A DNA stretch of 64,000 bases from Lophius americanus (GCA_037951165.1 JBBDHG010000116.1:1637001-1701000); one strand, 5' to 3'; shown: positions 43,701 to 55,424, counted from the stretch's first letter. Translations and numbers: made by a program. The notes: generated by a model not told the origin, from the sequence alone.

Positions 43701-46700
43701 ACATTCATAGATAGCAGTTATTCCTTAAACATAGGGACAAAAATTGATAGCAGTTATTCCTTAAACACAGGGACATTAATAGATAGCAGTTATTCCTTAA
43801 ACACAGGGACATTCATAGATAGCAGTTATTCCTTAAACACAGGGACATTAATAGATAGCAGTTATTCCTTATACACAGGGACATTCATAGATAGCAGTTA
43901 TTCCTTAAACACAGGGACATTCATAGATAGCAGTTATTCCTTAAACACAGGGACATTAATAGATAGCAGTTATTCCTTAAACACAGGGACATTCATAGAT
44001 AGCAGTTATTCCTTAAACATAGGGACGTTAACAGATAGCAGTTATTCCTTAAACATAGGGACATTCATAGATAGCAGTTATTCCTTAAACATAGGGACAT
44101 TAATAGATAGCAGTTATTCCTTAAACAGTGAGTTACGCCAAGGACTATGTTAGTTATTATCAACATTAAATAGCATGACTGTTTGCATAAAAACAACTTG
44201 ATGGATTTTCCTGGAACTTGGTTGCAGGATTGAACATTTTAATCCCATAAAACTTTTGAATGGATAAATGGATGAATTAAAGGAATTATTTCACTTTTGT
44301 AAACAATGCGAGGTAGAACATTTTTTCCTCCAAGGATTTCTGCATATCCCCCCAAATATTATGCAAAAACTGCATTCAAAAAAATAATTTTCCCAAGCAA
44401 GTATTTCATTAAGTATTATATTGACATTTGAAATTTTTATTTAATTTTATCACTTAGGATCATTTGGAAAGAGTCTGATTAAATTCAATGTTTTTTCTAT
44501 CATGTTGAGTCAACATTAATACATTATTATGACTATCTTCATCTGATTTATTTAAATAAATGCAAATATATACCTAAAACAAATGTGCTCATTGAATATT
44601 TTTTTATAAAGTTGAGGGAAACTTTAACACCAACAAAATGTTTTTATTTAAGTGATAATGATTCAAAGGTTATACATAAAAGTAATGGAATTCAAATAAG
44701 TTATTTTCTCTTGTTAATTAATCAGCTTCAAATTATTCATGTGGGTTCAGCAAAATAGAAAGATATGGCTTCAAATGCGACTCTTTATACCGACCCTCGT
44801 CATGACGTTGGACGCACACTTTATGAGTAAATAAAATACGTAATACTAATGATATATTTGTGTGTTACCTCCATTGAAAAGGCCAGCGGTGTGCACCATG
44901 GGGTCCTTGGCTTTGATGTCACCCATCAGGTCACCCACTGTGGTCAACATGGGCGTAAGGGTGAAACGACACTTCTGACCTGTAGGGAGGCGCAGAGAGA
45001 GGACCGGACGACCGAAGCTGTAATGTAGAGACACATCTGAGAGAGAGAAAGATATGATTGGAATAAGACTGATTTCATAATGTGTTTAAAATCAGATGTT
45101 TCCGTCGTAACAACGAGAAAAAGCACTCAGAGAGCGAAAAACCTCCGTCAAGGCGCAGCAGTCAGGATGAAGTAAACGTCTTTATGGAGGTTGATCTCCT
45201 GCAGATTTCTCCATTAAAGTCTGAGTTAACACCAGCCGCTAAATCTACCAACAAACTCCAACAAACTCATTCAGTGTCTCTCAAATACTCTGGAGCAGTT
45301 CATTCTCCTTCCACTTCCACGTCTCTGCTCAGCGCACTGAGCCCCTAGCCCCTCCCACCCAGCAACCCCCTTTTTCATTTTCTTCATGTGAAAACAATAA
45401 CAAAGATGATATAATAATTCAAGCTGTCATTGTTTTGCACAGACTGACAGAGAATGCACCGTGTAAAATCCTCCCCTTCTTTTCTTTAGAGGCGGTTTGT
45501 ATGAAAGTGGTTCAGCCAAACCCATTGGGTTTACTGTTCTTCAGGGTTTTCACACATTGCTTGCACAAATTGTTCCTTTTAGCTGTATAGAAGTCCACAA
45601 ATTGAGCGTCCATCCCATTCAAAAAAGGGGCCAGAGAATAAATCCATATTGAGAGAAGATCCCCAGATCTGCAAAGGGGTCAGCCTCATCGGGAGTTTCG
45701 GTTCCTTCAGTTCCTTCAGTCAGACTCCGTCAGCTATAGCTGACGTGTTTCTCAGTCCAGGACCACCGACATCCACCCTGCTCCTCGGAGTGACAGCCCT
45801 TGTGCTGCGGGGCGTGATGCTGAGACCTGGTGTTGTGCTGTCCTGGAAATTTGATCTGCTTTACGGCTCGGATCAAAATAGTTCCATGTTTTAAAAAATG
45901 CTTGCCAAGTTTGAAGTAATGCACACAGTTTTAAAAATCTGAAATCCATTGGAAACAGTGCGGCGTGTAGTCCCAGACCGAAAGCTCTCCTTAACATGCA
46001 ACATGTCAAGACTCTCCACACTACATCCCCAGAATCTGTGAGGCATTTTTGTATTAACTGTGGTCTAAAGGAAGCTGTTCTGCTTTCTGTGTCAGACCTT
46101 ATTCCCCTTCTTCTTTGGGCAAGAACCGTCACGCTCTGAGGCACCCAGTGTCACCTGTTCCAGAACAAATCTACTCGTAGCCCCTGTGTGAGTCTTTTAG
46201 GTGGCTCCAAGCAGACCAACCTGCCGCAAAGCAGATGCAACAAGGTTAACGATTAGTTCTCGGCCTGGATACGACATTGGCTGTGTCAAACATTTCCATT
46301 TATTCAGCCTCCTGTTATCTGTTCTAGATATCCAGTATATTCCAAAAGTCGCATCCCAGTCTTTTTGAGCTTTGGTCTCGTTGCCAACATACACTCCAGT
46401 GTTTTCTGTTCCAGCTAAGCATCAATGACTTCCCTTATTTCACACAACATGGGTTCAATAGTCAGTGCACACGGCGTTCCCGAGAGGGCAGCGAGAGGCC
46501 TGTCTGACCCTCTGCACACTCTGGAGGTGCCACTCGGACCACCATTGATCTTCAGGACATTATCAATATCTTAGTACTAAACCTTCATCATAGCTGTAAG
46601 ACCTGGTCTGAGGCCGAAACTCCTTCTGTCCTCCTGAGGTAACTAGGACTGCAACAAATAATCAACAAAAATCCATTATGAAATTAGTTGTCAACACATT

Positions 46701-47666
46701 AATAGTCAATTAGTCGGTGGCGTCATCGGACACCGCCTCTAACATCGCGTAATAAGAAGGAAGTAGACTTTAGCGCCATGGCACGCAAAGTCAAATGAGT
46801 GCCATGGCAACACCATCGCGACAGAAAACATCCAACGGGGGGGGGAGTAGCTAGCTGGCGTACCTAATGCTTCTGTCGGGTTAACGCGACTTTTGAAATA
46901 TACTGAATTGTTAATGACATCGTGAGTTCCTAAAATCCTTCCATGTCGCGTCGCTCCTGGACAAGTTTCAAATTCACTGCTGAAAGTGTGCCGCTGCCTG
47001 CCGAGCACACACGTTTCTGCGTGTGTGCTGCATCCAACTTCTTAGCGATTTGTCCCGATGTAGTTGTTGACTACAGAATGCACAAAGTACTGACGTTTTT
47101 TTTTTTGTTTTCCTAAATTGACATGGATGTTTGACTTGATTCCACAGAAACAACTATATTTGTATTTAGATATATTCATTTCTATTATCTATTAATACAT
47201 TTTATTCCCCTTTCTTATCAGGAGATATGTGACGCAACATGAAAAACTAAAATACAGTTGAGGATGTAAACTGTTGGTATAGTAACCTGTTTGGTTTAAC
47301 AGACTGTTAAACCAAACAGGTTACTATACCAACAGTTTATTGGTATAGTAAAGCAGTAAAGTTAATTAAAAGACATTTTGGCAAAATAAGAGCCATTGAG
47401 TAATTTTGAATTTATTGTTATTTAACCTTTATTTAACCAGGAGGAAAAAAAAACTGCCTAAAAGATCTTCACCATCTCCTTTCAGAACTCTTGGAAGAAT
47501 TCCAAGCTGGTGTGAACTTAATGCCGTGCGTCACCGTCACTCCATGATGGAACACCGCTCTATTCACGCACCAACACAACTACAATACATTCTCTATTCA
47601 CAAAATGTCCTGACAAAAACCTAAAGATAGAAAAAAACATTATAAATAAATAAATAAATTTAAAAA

Positions 47667-47714
<48 letters not shown>

Positions 47715-49113
47715 ATAAGAGAGAGAGAGACAGAGCTTTCAGAGACATTTTGTACCCCGATACAACAAGAATTATGTAACCGACGTTTCCCAAAATCAAA
47801 CCAGTCCTTCCTTGCACTGCATTATATGTGGGTACAAAATCTAAAAATGATCCATTATACAGTTTTCAGTTGCGTAAACTGAAAACTGTATAATGTGCAC
47901 TGAGCCCCTAGCCCCTAGTATAATGTATGTTGGAGCACAAAACAATGTTTGTGTGTTTGACTTTGGGTACACTGAACTTCATTCATTCATTATCTGTAAC
48001 TGCTTATCAATCAGATAGAAATATTTTTCTGTCAAAGTCACTTCCTGCCACATGGTTGGATCTACGAGCAATTCATTTGGTAGAAGGGGTAAAAGAGACT
48101 TTACCTTTAGACGGAGGTTGATCTCTGTAGCTACAAAAACCCCGGACACACCAGATGGAACCAGACTGAGGAAGAGGCAAAAAAAGTGAAGGTTAATACT
48201 CAGTTGTCAATGATAATCCGGCATTTTGACCAAATGTATAACCTTTGTGTTTTTTTATCCCAGCTGAGACAGCATGACCCTAACCCTGACCAGGGAGGTG
48301 ACAGGAAATGAAAACAGGCTTCCTCTGAGTGAAACAACAGAGGTGATACTGAACGGTAGCAGTAGTTGGTGGTGTAAGCAGTGAAACCTGTGTAGTAGTC
48401 GTCTACCTGCAGTAAAAAGAGTTTTCATGTGGACAGTAATGTGCAATACTATACAAACCAGGGGTCTACACAGGAATCCCATGTCTGATATAGAACCAGA
48501 AAAATCAGGAACAAGTCTTTGATCAATGTTAAATAATGATCAATGAAATGGAAATAAAAAATAAAAGAAATTAAATCAGCATATTATTACATTTTTTTTA
48601 AATTCGAAGTCACTAAATACAATAAACAACAAAGTGACTTTATGAGGATGGAGGAAGTTGTCATTAAATGATTTTGTTTATGAAAAGAAGTAGGCCCGTA
48701 GACCCATCATAAGCCAAAAGTCTGTAACCAGGGAAGGACACAGCGTCTGTGAGCCACAGACGTGACCACAGACAGAAGGTAGGGGCTGGAGGACTTCTGG
48801 CGTTAAGATAAGAAACAAGGGAAATCAGGATGTCGGTGTTTGAAGACGACGTTCCCCAGAACAAAGTGATCTTTAAATGTTTAAATGTGCCTCTACAAGC
48901 ACATTTAAACACGGAGCCTCGGTAACCATGTGTCGTTTTAAGGAAAAGCTCCGATTAGCTGGTTGAGGATCGTATTTCCTGCCGTGAGCTGAATCCTAGA
49001 GAGAACAGAAAGAAAGGGCGCGGAGAGTAAACGTGTGAAAGTGTTCAACTCACCGGGTTTCTTCTGGCAGGAGGACAGAATGTGAACCGGCGGAGGAACC
49101 TGGACACAAACAT
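37780..49113 (-). CDS. mcub: Mitochondrial calcium uniporter dominant-negative subunit beta (MCUb)
   Basis: Nine exons join on the minus strand (954 nt, 317 aa), in transcript order: 49113-49054, 48165-48105, 45036-44869, 42412-42308, 42175-42018, 41067-40961, 40866-40770, 38166-38050, 37860-37780. All boundaries are GT-AG and phases agree. The Arg-rich N-terminus (MFVSRFLRRF) fits mitochondrial import. The matrix domain runs about 42-180, followed by a coiled coil, TM1 (about 199-219), the pore motif WDVMEPVTFF, TM2 and a C-terminal coiled coil (RDRQYLHFFHQRASRQK). The Glu just before the DIME-type motif in MCU is Val222 here, the change that marks MCUb. MCUb joins the inner-membrane uniporter and lowers its calcium current. 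Human MCUB also lies near CFI on chromosome 4. The human protein is slightly longer (336 aa). Confidence 0.93.
38190..40760. other. mcub intron 7 contents: dispersed repeats
   Basis: A SINE- or LINE-tail-like stretch ('tttatttatgtagcac') lies at about 38340-38420. Between about 38640 and 38900 is a dispersed repeat ('ccaaattcggcgtgaatcgg', then 'cgtgggtacaatatttgaaa'), part of which recurs at about 47785-47850. No exon of another gene is seen in either strand. Confidence 0.4.
42435..44126. repeat. 36-bp minisatellite, 47 units, with 360-bp higher-order repeat, in mcub intron 4-3 interval
   Basis: The array is 1692 bp, exactly 47 units of 36 bp, with core 'ggacattaatagatagcagt' plus 'tattccttaaacaca'. 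Unit variants (taataaatag, aaattgatag, agctgtta) recur every 360 bp. The 180-bp blocks starting at 42541, 42901, 43261 and 43621 agree over most of their length, showing a ten-unit higher-order repeat. Because 36 is divisible by three, minus-strand open frames run through it, but it is intronic (between exons 44869-45036 and 42308-42412). Confidence 0.95.
45118..45365 (+). repeat. Copy of the 'agcactcagagag' dispersed repeat in an mcub intron
   Basis: It begins 'aaaaagcactcagagagcga' and contains 'taaatctaccaacaaactcc' and 'tctcaaatactctgg'. It ends 'cactgagcccctagcccct', a phrase that recurs alone near 47898. Same block order as 23943-24215. Confidence 0.65.
45600..46430 (-). mobile_element. 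Possible LINE-derived relic
   Basis: On the minus strand several broken frames read like the C-terminal region of an L1/Tx1-type LINE (for example LLQTWQAFFKTWNYF near 45900 and WDATFGIYWISRTDNRRLNKW near 46330). Frameshifts separate them and no catalytic motif is visible, so the assignment is weak. Confidence 0.3.
47267..47339. repeat. Perfect palindrome with 36-bp arms and a 1-nt spacer
   Basis: 47267-47302 is the exact reverse complement of 47304-47339, with a single A between. A 12-bp piece of the arm ('ttggtatagtaa') is repeated directly just after it, at 47340-47351. It lies in the large second intron of mcub. No terminal duplication was seen that would mark a transposon. Confidence 0.95.
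47676..47708. repeat. (TA)n microsatellite
   Basis: A poly-A run and AAAT repeats lead into about 32 bp of TA alternation, then AAATAAAT and GAGAGA. It is inside the second intron of mcub. Confidence 0.85.
47853..47895. repeat. Perfect 19-bp inverted repeat with a 5-nt loop
   Basis: 47853-47871 is the exact reverse complement of 47877-47895 with GCGTA between. It is 513 bp beyond the larger palindrome in the same mcub intron. Confidence 0.9.
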
Positions 49114-49296
49114 GCTGAAGACGGAACTGAACACCTGAGATTACTGTCGGTGTGCAGAACCGCCGAGGAGGAGGAAATACTGGAATGTCTGAAATGTTAG
49201 GAAACCAGTAGTGACAAGTTTGGCGGAAGAGGGGCGAAGAAGTTAACCCTCTCCTGACTCCTCCACAACAACTCTTCTTGTCTGCGTCTGTTGTTC

Positions 49297-49826
49297 CTTC
49301 TGTCTGTGAAGACAGATGGAGCGTCTGTGGTTAGTTCACTGTCTGTAATGACAGTAGGACGTTCAGCGTCTGTGGGTAGTTCACTGTCTGTAATGACAGT
49401 AGGACGTTCAGCGTCTGTGGGTAGTTCACTGTCTGTAATGACAGTAGGACGTTCAGCGTCTGTGGGTAGTTCACTGTCTGTAATGACAGTAGGACGTTCA
49501 GCGTCTGTGGGTAGTTCACTGTCTGTAATGACAGTAGGACGTTCAGCGTCTGTGGGTAGTTCACTGTCTGTAATGACAGTAGGACGTTCAGCGTCTGTGG
49601 GTAGTTCACTGTCTGTAATGACAGTAGGACGTTCAGCGTCTGTGGGTAGTTCACTGTCTGTAATGACAGTAGGACGTTCAGCGTCTGTGGGTAGTTCACT
49701 GTCTGTAATGACAGTAGGACGTTCAGCGTCTGTGGGTAGTTCACTGTCTGTAATGACAGTAGGACGTTCAGCGTCTGTGGGTAGTTCACTGTCTGTAATG
49801 ACAGTAGGACGTTCAGCGTCTGTGTC
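49297..49826. repeat. 45-bp tandem repeat (VNTR) just upstream of mcub
   Basis: Eleven copies of a 45-bp unit start at 49332 and repeat exactly every 45 bp to about 49824, preceded by one degenerate partial copy from 49297. Each unit contains ACTGTC-TGTAAT-GACAGT, a 6-bp inverted repeat. The copies look essentially identical, implying recent spread or homogenisation. Both strands are open through the array because 45 is divisible by three, but these frames are not genes. The first copy is about 185 nt upstream of the mcub start codon. Confidence 0.95.
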
Positions 49827-49859
49827 CGAAATCCTTCAGATTTTCAGATTTTAAAAGAA

Positions 49860-51039
49860 GATTTATTGTAAGATTTAGGAGAGTTTTCTCAACTCTGAAA
49901 TAAATCCTCCAGTTTATCACAAACATTTAACATCAACAAATTTGCAGACTTGTGAAGAGTATGACAATTGTCATCTAAAATGGACTTAATTAACTAAAGC
50001 TGTCTGAAAAATGTAATGGAGAAGAAAGAATTTTTCTTTCTGAAATGTAGTGGAGTAGAAATATAAACTAGCTTAAAATGTGAATAATAAAGGTAAATAC
50101 AAGTACCACAAATGTGTCTTAAAGCACAGTACTTGTGTAAATGTTTTTAGTTTCCCCTCTCCATCACAGACTCCAGATTATCAAAGCTGCAGGACTCCAG
50201 TAAAAGGAACATCAACTCCCTGTCACATGGCATGTCAGACTCCAGCTCTCGTGTAAATCTAACCAGCGTCAGCCAACAGAAGAAGATCAGGTGGAGGAGG
50301 CTAGATCAGATTTTTTTTTTTTTAGGTATAGAGATGCCGTTGTAGTTGGGGATGCTGAGAATTTTCCTGATTCATATCCTGTGTCCACACGGCCCTTTGT
50401 ATTTTGGGATTTAATTGTGGAAAAGAACACGTAGGAAAATATCTCAACACGTCAAAGCTTATTTTCATATAAAAGCGTATCCGCTCCATGGAGGTAACAT
50501 TTGCATTCTGGTGTTTTCAGTATTAATACGTTTACAACATGCAAAAATACTTGGAGCCTTGAATCTGTCACCCTGTCACAGGTTGTATCCGTCACACCTG
50601 AGCATGAAACCAGTGATCACCAGAGGAAGAAGGACGAGCGCCAACACTGCTGACAAGGTGGGAACATCCATGCTGCAATTTTTTTTTATCAAAAATCATG
50701 GAGCCTGAAAAAAAGCTGAGGGAAAAATGTTTTTTAAGATATTGAATACTGCGTAGTGAACTTGTAATAACATTACAAGGTATATTGTTCTTGGGGACCG
50801 GCCGGTATCAGATGAAAACAGATGAAGGCTGAAATAAATCAGGATTTTGTCGATTTAACACAGATGTGATATTTACCATGACTCATAGTGGAGTTCTCAT
50901 TGGAGAGGGAAAAGTTATGTGTGGTTTTGGAGAGGGAACTGGAACCAATGATTAGCATATGTGATTTCCTTTGGATGGATTTGAGGAAATGCCTTGCATC
51001 CATGATTTGACTTGCCGAGGGGAGTGGGCTGACGTGATT
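49860..51039. other. Intergenic DNA between mcub and the GPCR-like cluster
   Basis: No protein gene is recognised. A possible untranslated exon ends at about 50657 ('cactgctgacaag' followed by gtggga). It resembles the putative 5' exon of the intact + GPCR-like gene (ending at 55424, followed by gtgggt) and could have belonged to the pseudogene at 51784. Confidence 0.35.
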
Positions 51040-51260
51040 AGGGATTTAGTGGATACTCAGAGCTGGACATCATCAATATTGCAGTGGAAGCAGAGAACGT
51101 GACGACAGATGATATTGCCATGCGGTGAAGGTAGGGTGAACAAGAGAGGGCCAAGCCCTGAACCCTGGGGGACCCTTTGGGACAGTGGCGCAGTGGAGGG
51201 GAGGAGGTGTAGTTATTGATGTGGATGAACTGTTGTCGGTTTCTGAGCTATGACTTTATC
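51040..51260 (-). mobile_element. L2-like LINE reverse-transcriptase fragment
   Basis: On the minus strand it reads a broken RQQFIHINNYTSSPP followed by a PKGSPRVQGLALS stretch, which corresponds to the 'GVPQGSVLGPLLF' block of L2-type LINEs. Short and decayed. Confidence 0.5.
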
Positions 51261-51783
51261 CAGGAGGGAGCATGAGTCCTTGTGGTGTTGAGGGAGGATT
51301 CCAGACAGGAGAGAAGGATGTTGTGGCTGTGAGGAGCTGGACCCAGCTGGCCCAGAAGGCCACGACATAAACCCCTCGGACCATCACCAGCCCACCGAGA
51401 CAGGTATCGCCCCGGCCCACAAGAGTTAGAACCAGAGAAGCCCAGTAGCCTCTGGCATACGAACAAGCCCAAAGCCCAGAGGCAGAGAGCGGCACAGAGC
51501 CGCAGAGTGGAGTAAAGTTACTACCTTGGAGGATGATGTGTTCCAGATGTCTTGGTGCCTTTATCAAACCAAGATGAGAAGTTAAGCATTTTTTTTGTTT
51601 TGCAGGGGGTCCAGATTGTTCCAGATTGTTGTGAGTCTGCCGAGTGTTGTTAATGGAGCGTCTGCCTTAAATAAAGCCTATCGGGTCAGGGGTCATTATG
51701 TGCGGGGTGGCACAGATGCTTTGTAATAAATGCCTACTTATTTTCACTGTAAATTGTCCAAACCTGGTTTTTATCCCCTGCAG

Positions 51784-52654
51784 ATGGAAATATACTCCTT
51801 CAACGCCTCCCTCCATGCTCTACTTGATGGATGCCTCAACTCCCCAATGTTTATATCCTACTACATCATTCACCATCATCCTCCTCCCTCTACTCACCTT
51901 CATCCTTTACATGGGCTACCAGCGCTGTAGGAAGCAGCGCTCTGCCCCAGCGATGAACAGCCACTCTGATGTCTTCACCTTCAACATGGCCGTCCAGGAG
52001 CTGGTCGGTGTCTCTGGGTCTTTGCTCTATTAATTTGGCGCCAACGTTCATCAACAAAGACTGCAGTTGGTGGGGATAGACATCATGGGTTTTGCCACAT
52101 ATGTACAGGTCCTGTTTCACCTGCTCATCTGTGTGGACTGTTACTTGGCAGTGGTTCACCCCATCACCTTCCTGGGTCTGAGACATACAGGTGGAGTCAG
52201 GCTCAGAAATGACGTCATTGGTTGTGTTTGGCTATTATCCAGTGGGTCACTGGGTCTACACGATGTAAATGATGTTTTTCACTCGCTCTTATATTTATTT
52301 TTGACAGTTTTCACCACTTTTGGTATTGCTTTCTGCAGCCTTGCTGTTCTCTGTGTTCTGATTCGTCCAGGGCCAGGGGAAGAGGGTGGGAAAAAGGACA
52401 GGGTTGACCAATCAAAGCGAAGAGCGTTCTTTACCATCGTGGCTATAATTGGCGCGCTGTTTTTGAAGTTCTTGTTTTCCCTGGCTGCCATGTGTCATGT
52501 GTTCACTTTAGCGGTGATTCCCTTCACTCATTTTTGTTTGTTGTGGGTGTCTGCTTTTTGGTTCTCGCTGCCAAGCTCTCTGGTGTTACCGCTGCTGTTT
52601 CTACACCGCATAGGAAAACTACCAGGCTTTAAACGCAAACCTTTGTCTGCTTGA
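51784..52654 (+). pseudogene. GPCR-like gene of the local cluster, broken by a frameshift and a stop
   Basis: The frame starts at ATG 51784 after a possible acceptor (cctgcag) and reads MEIYSFNASLHALL. It loses frame around 51850-51870 in TM1 and continues in the next frame (TIILLPLLTFILYMGYQ, DVFTFNMAVQELVGV). It then meets an in-frame TAA at 52031-52033 in the TM2/loop region. After the stop the same frame runs to TGA 52652 with YLAVVHPITFLGLR, RVDQSKRRAFFTIV and LPSSLVLPLLFLH. These blocks match the three intact neighbours. The TM3 end reads VDCYLAV instead of VERYLAV. Two disabling changes make it very likely dead; a sequence error could explain one of them. Confidence 0.8.
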
Positions 52655-55260
52655 GAATCTGGTTGGTTTATGAAGAGACATAGACAATCCAAACAATAGA
52701 CCAGCTTTAAACTCACTTTATCCTTCCTGAGATATCTGGTCTGGGAGGGGACTTCAGAGATTCCCATAGTGTGAGCGGTAGCCCCCTAACGCACCACGAT
52801 GGTACTGCAGGTGCGTCACCAGTCATCATTTAAATGATTCTAGAATACATCAAGTCATCATGACTACATTGAAAATAGTGTAGATTGGCTGGGCGTTACT
52901 TGGATGTTACATTATTACTTTGAATGAAATAATTCCGTGATGACCAGATAAACATGGTGTGTGTGAAAGCCTTTATCTGCGATCATTCTCTCTAAGGCTC
53001 GGAATTTAATTAAGGCTTTTATTTAAAGTCTCGATTCAGAAATATTTCTCTCGCATTTAGCTGTTAGGATGGCTTTTTTTTTTAGCCAACATCTGTGTTT
53101 GTAGCTTTCTAGCATACCTTTGCAAGATAAACACAATAATTTTGTAGTACTAGAATTAAATTCAATCGCTTAACTTTTACAAGATTCAATCAAGTTGACA
53201 TGAAGTTTTACAATCGAGTTTGTTTGTCTTGTTCTGTTTCCATCGCTTTCACTGCGAGCTGAACTGAAACCTAAATTTCTTTGGTCGTTCACCATGTTTA
53301 AACTCGACAGGTTTTGTTTAGATACATATAATTAAATCACATTAAGTAATTCCATATTATTAAATGGGTTTATTTCAACACTAAGCATTTTTGTTGAGCC
53401 AACCAAATACATTTATTCGGGTTAGTTAGGGTCCATTTCCAGGTTTTTATCGCTGCAAAAATTGTTAATTATTCCAAAATGAATTATATTGGGCTGATTA
53501 AAGTAGACAAGTTCAATCAACTCTAATTAATTAAGTTGGGCCTAATCCAAGTAAAAACCAAGTTGAATGAATCATAAATGATGCTGATTATAAATTAAAT
53601 GTATTATTATTATTATATGACCTAGGTACAATATGTTGGATCCACATAATTGCTTTGCACTGAAAGAAACACATTTAATCATGTGGAAATAGTTGTTTTT
53701 TTTTATTCTTTTGGGGGGGGGGGGTGTAAAAAGAGACAACATTGGATTTAAATGATGTTTTATTGTTTATATATGTGACCATGTCACAATATATGTAAAC
53801 AATAAACAATGTATTCATAGTTCTGTGTTTTCCATTTTGCTGAATAATGTTCATATTTTAATTTAATTCTATTTTATTTTCATTATCATTTTATTTATTT
53901 TTTATTTTGTGGAATGTTTTATTTATTTTCCAGCACGCATATTGAGCTTGTTCATATTTTGATCTTTGAATAATAATGATCATTTTTCAAAACTTTCCAA
54001 TGTGTTGAAGCTGTGATGGATTATCATTAATGCGTCTGAATGTAAATCTTTCATTAAATGAAAACACAGACTTATTCCGCCTTCAAACCGTATTTTCTAT
54101 TTTTATTAACCCCGATGCTGATTTTGAGTGAATATTCTAACATTCTAAACATTTTATTATCATACAGTGTCAAACAGCCAAGATACGGAAAAATAATTAG
54201 TTATTGGTACTTTTTGTACGAATGTAATTTCTCATTTGACATTGTACAAAATGTTACATGTATGTGGACAGGTCATTCATTTTGCACTGCATTTCTGCGG
54301 ATTGACAAGAACCTGTCGTGACTTTGCTGTCATTTTATTTCCTTGACTTTTTCTCAGTTTTACATGTTTTGGTTTCCTGGTTTTACTGTGAACGTTTATT
54401 TTCCTAATGCTCCTCTTTGTTTCCTGTTTTATTTTAAAATGTGTTTATCCATGTGGTGCTTGTACATTTATACTTTATTGATTCTCTGTGTACCATCTTA
54501 CTCCTTTTTTCCCCTTTCTTTTAGTTTTTGTTTGTTTTTATTTCTTATCCTTTCAAACAAAGTTTCGGGAACTCTGATCCATGTGTACACACAGAAACGG
54601 GAGAAATGGGGAAACTCAACTCAGATGCTAGAAGGATTAAATGAATACCAGTGTGTAAAATAAACCTAAATAAAACCTCTTAAAGCCAATTTTACATTCC
54701 TTCCCTTGTGCCAACGTTCATTGGCAAATGTTTACCTCAATTTATTCACTCAAGACATGAAAGCCATTCCATCTTCCCCCAGAGGGGAGAAGAGTTTTTG
54801 GTTAGCGGGAGCTTGTTGCGTCGGTGTTTTGCAGCAGGGTAGGGACTGACCTGCTGTGCTGCGATAGCACAGGTGTGTTTGAAGGGGGTGTGTCCAATTC
54901 AGCTCTTGTACAACATGGAAGCACCTTGTTATGGCCTTTGTGGAATAAGACCTGTTCCTCTATAGATATAAAGAACTAATCATAAGCCAATGTAAACACA
55001 AAGATTCTCAATATCATACACACACACACAAAAAAAAAAATCTTAATTATGAATATTATGTTTGATTTATTCAAACAAATGCCCTTCAGGTACTGACTGC
55101 AACTTTGAATGCCGGTTAACTGGCTTAGATGGTGTCTAATGAGGAATTTTTCATTTAGTTTTTCAAGCTAGTAGAGACATTAATGGCTCACTTTCCCGGC
55201 CCCCTATTTACTGATGTGATGTGATTTATTGTCCGAACATCATTGTTTAGACGGAACTTG
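52655..55260. other. AT-rich intergenic DNA
   Basis: No gene or clear mobile element is recognised. A poly-G run sits at 53715-53726 and a TTATT-rich stretch at 53600-53930. Short open frames (for example 54343-54663) are T-rich and show no domain. Confidence 0.4.
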
Positions 55261-55269
55261 TTTTGCAAC

Positions 55270-55424
55270 ATGCAAATCACCTGCCTCCAATCCGTCACTC
55301 TGATATATTATCTATATATATATAAGCCCCGACCACACGGCCAGGGGTGTGATTTGAGACTAGGAGCAGCACACGATGACTCTAAAGACTCAGGAGAAGG
55401 GACATCACAAACACGACTGAGCAG
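55270..55424 (+). promoter_or_regulatory. Putative promoter and 5' untranslated exon of the + GPCR-like gene
   Basis: ATGCAAAT, a perfect octamer (POU) site, is at 55270-55277. A TATA element ('ctatatatatataag') is at about 55312-55325. A possible exon from about 55350 ends at 55424 before gtgggt. A matching acceptor (cttctcctcctcag) lies at about 56385, 21 nt upstream of the start codon at 56407. This is inference from signals only; no transcript was seen. Confidence 0.4.

Noticed and set aside
42435..44126. CRISPR-like array of 36-bp repeats
   Set aside because: The units are directly contiguous with no unique spacers, and the context is a vertebrate intron. It is a minisatellite.
49291..49854. 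187-residue open frame with a 15-residue repeat
   Set aside because: It is produced by the 45-bp VNTR, whose length is divisible by three. The opposite strand is open as well, and there is no splice or start context for a gene.
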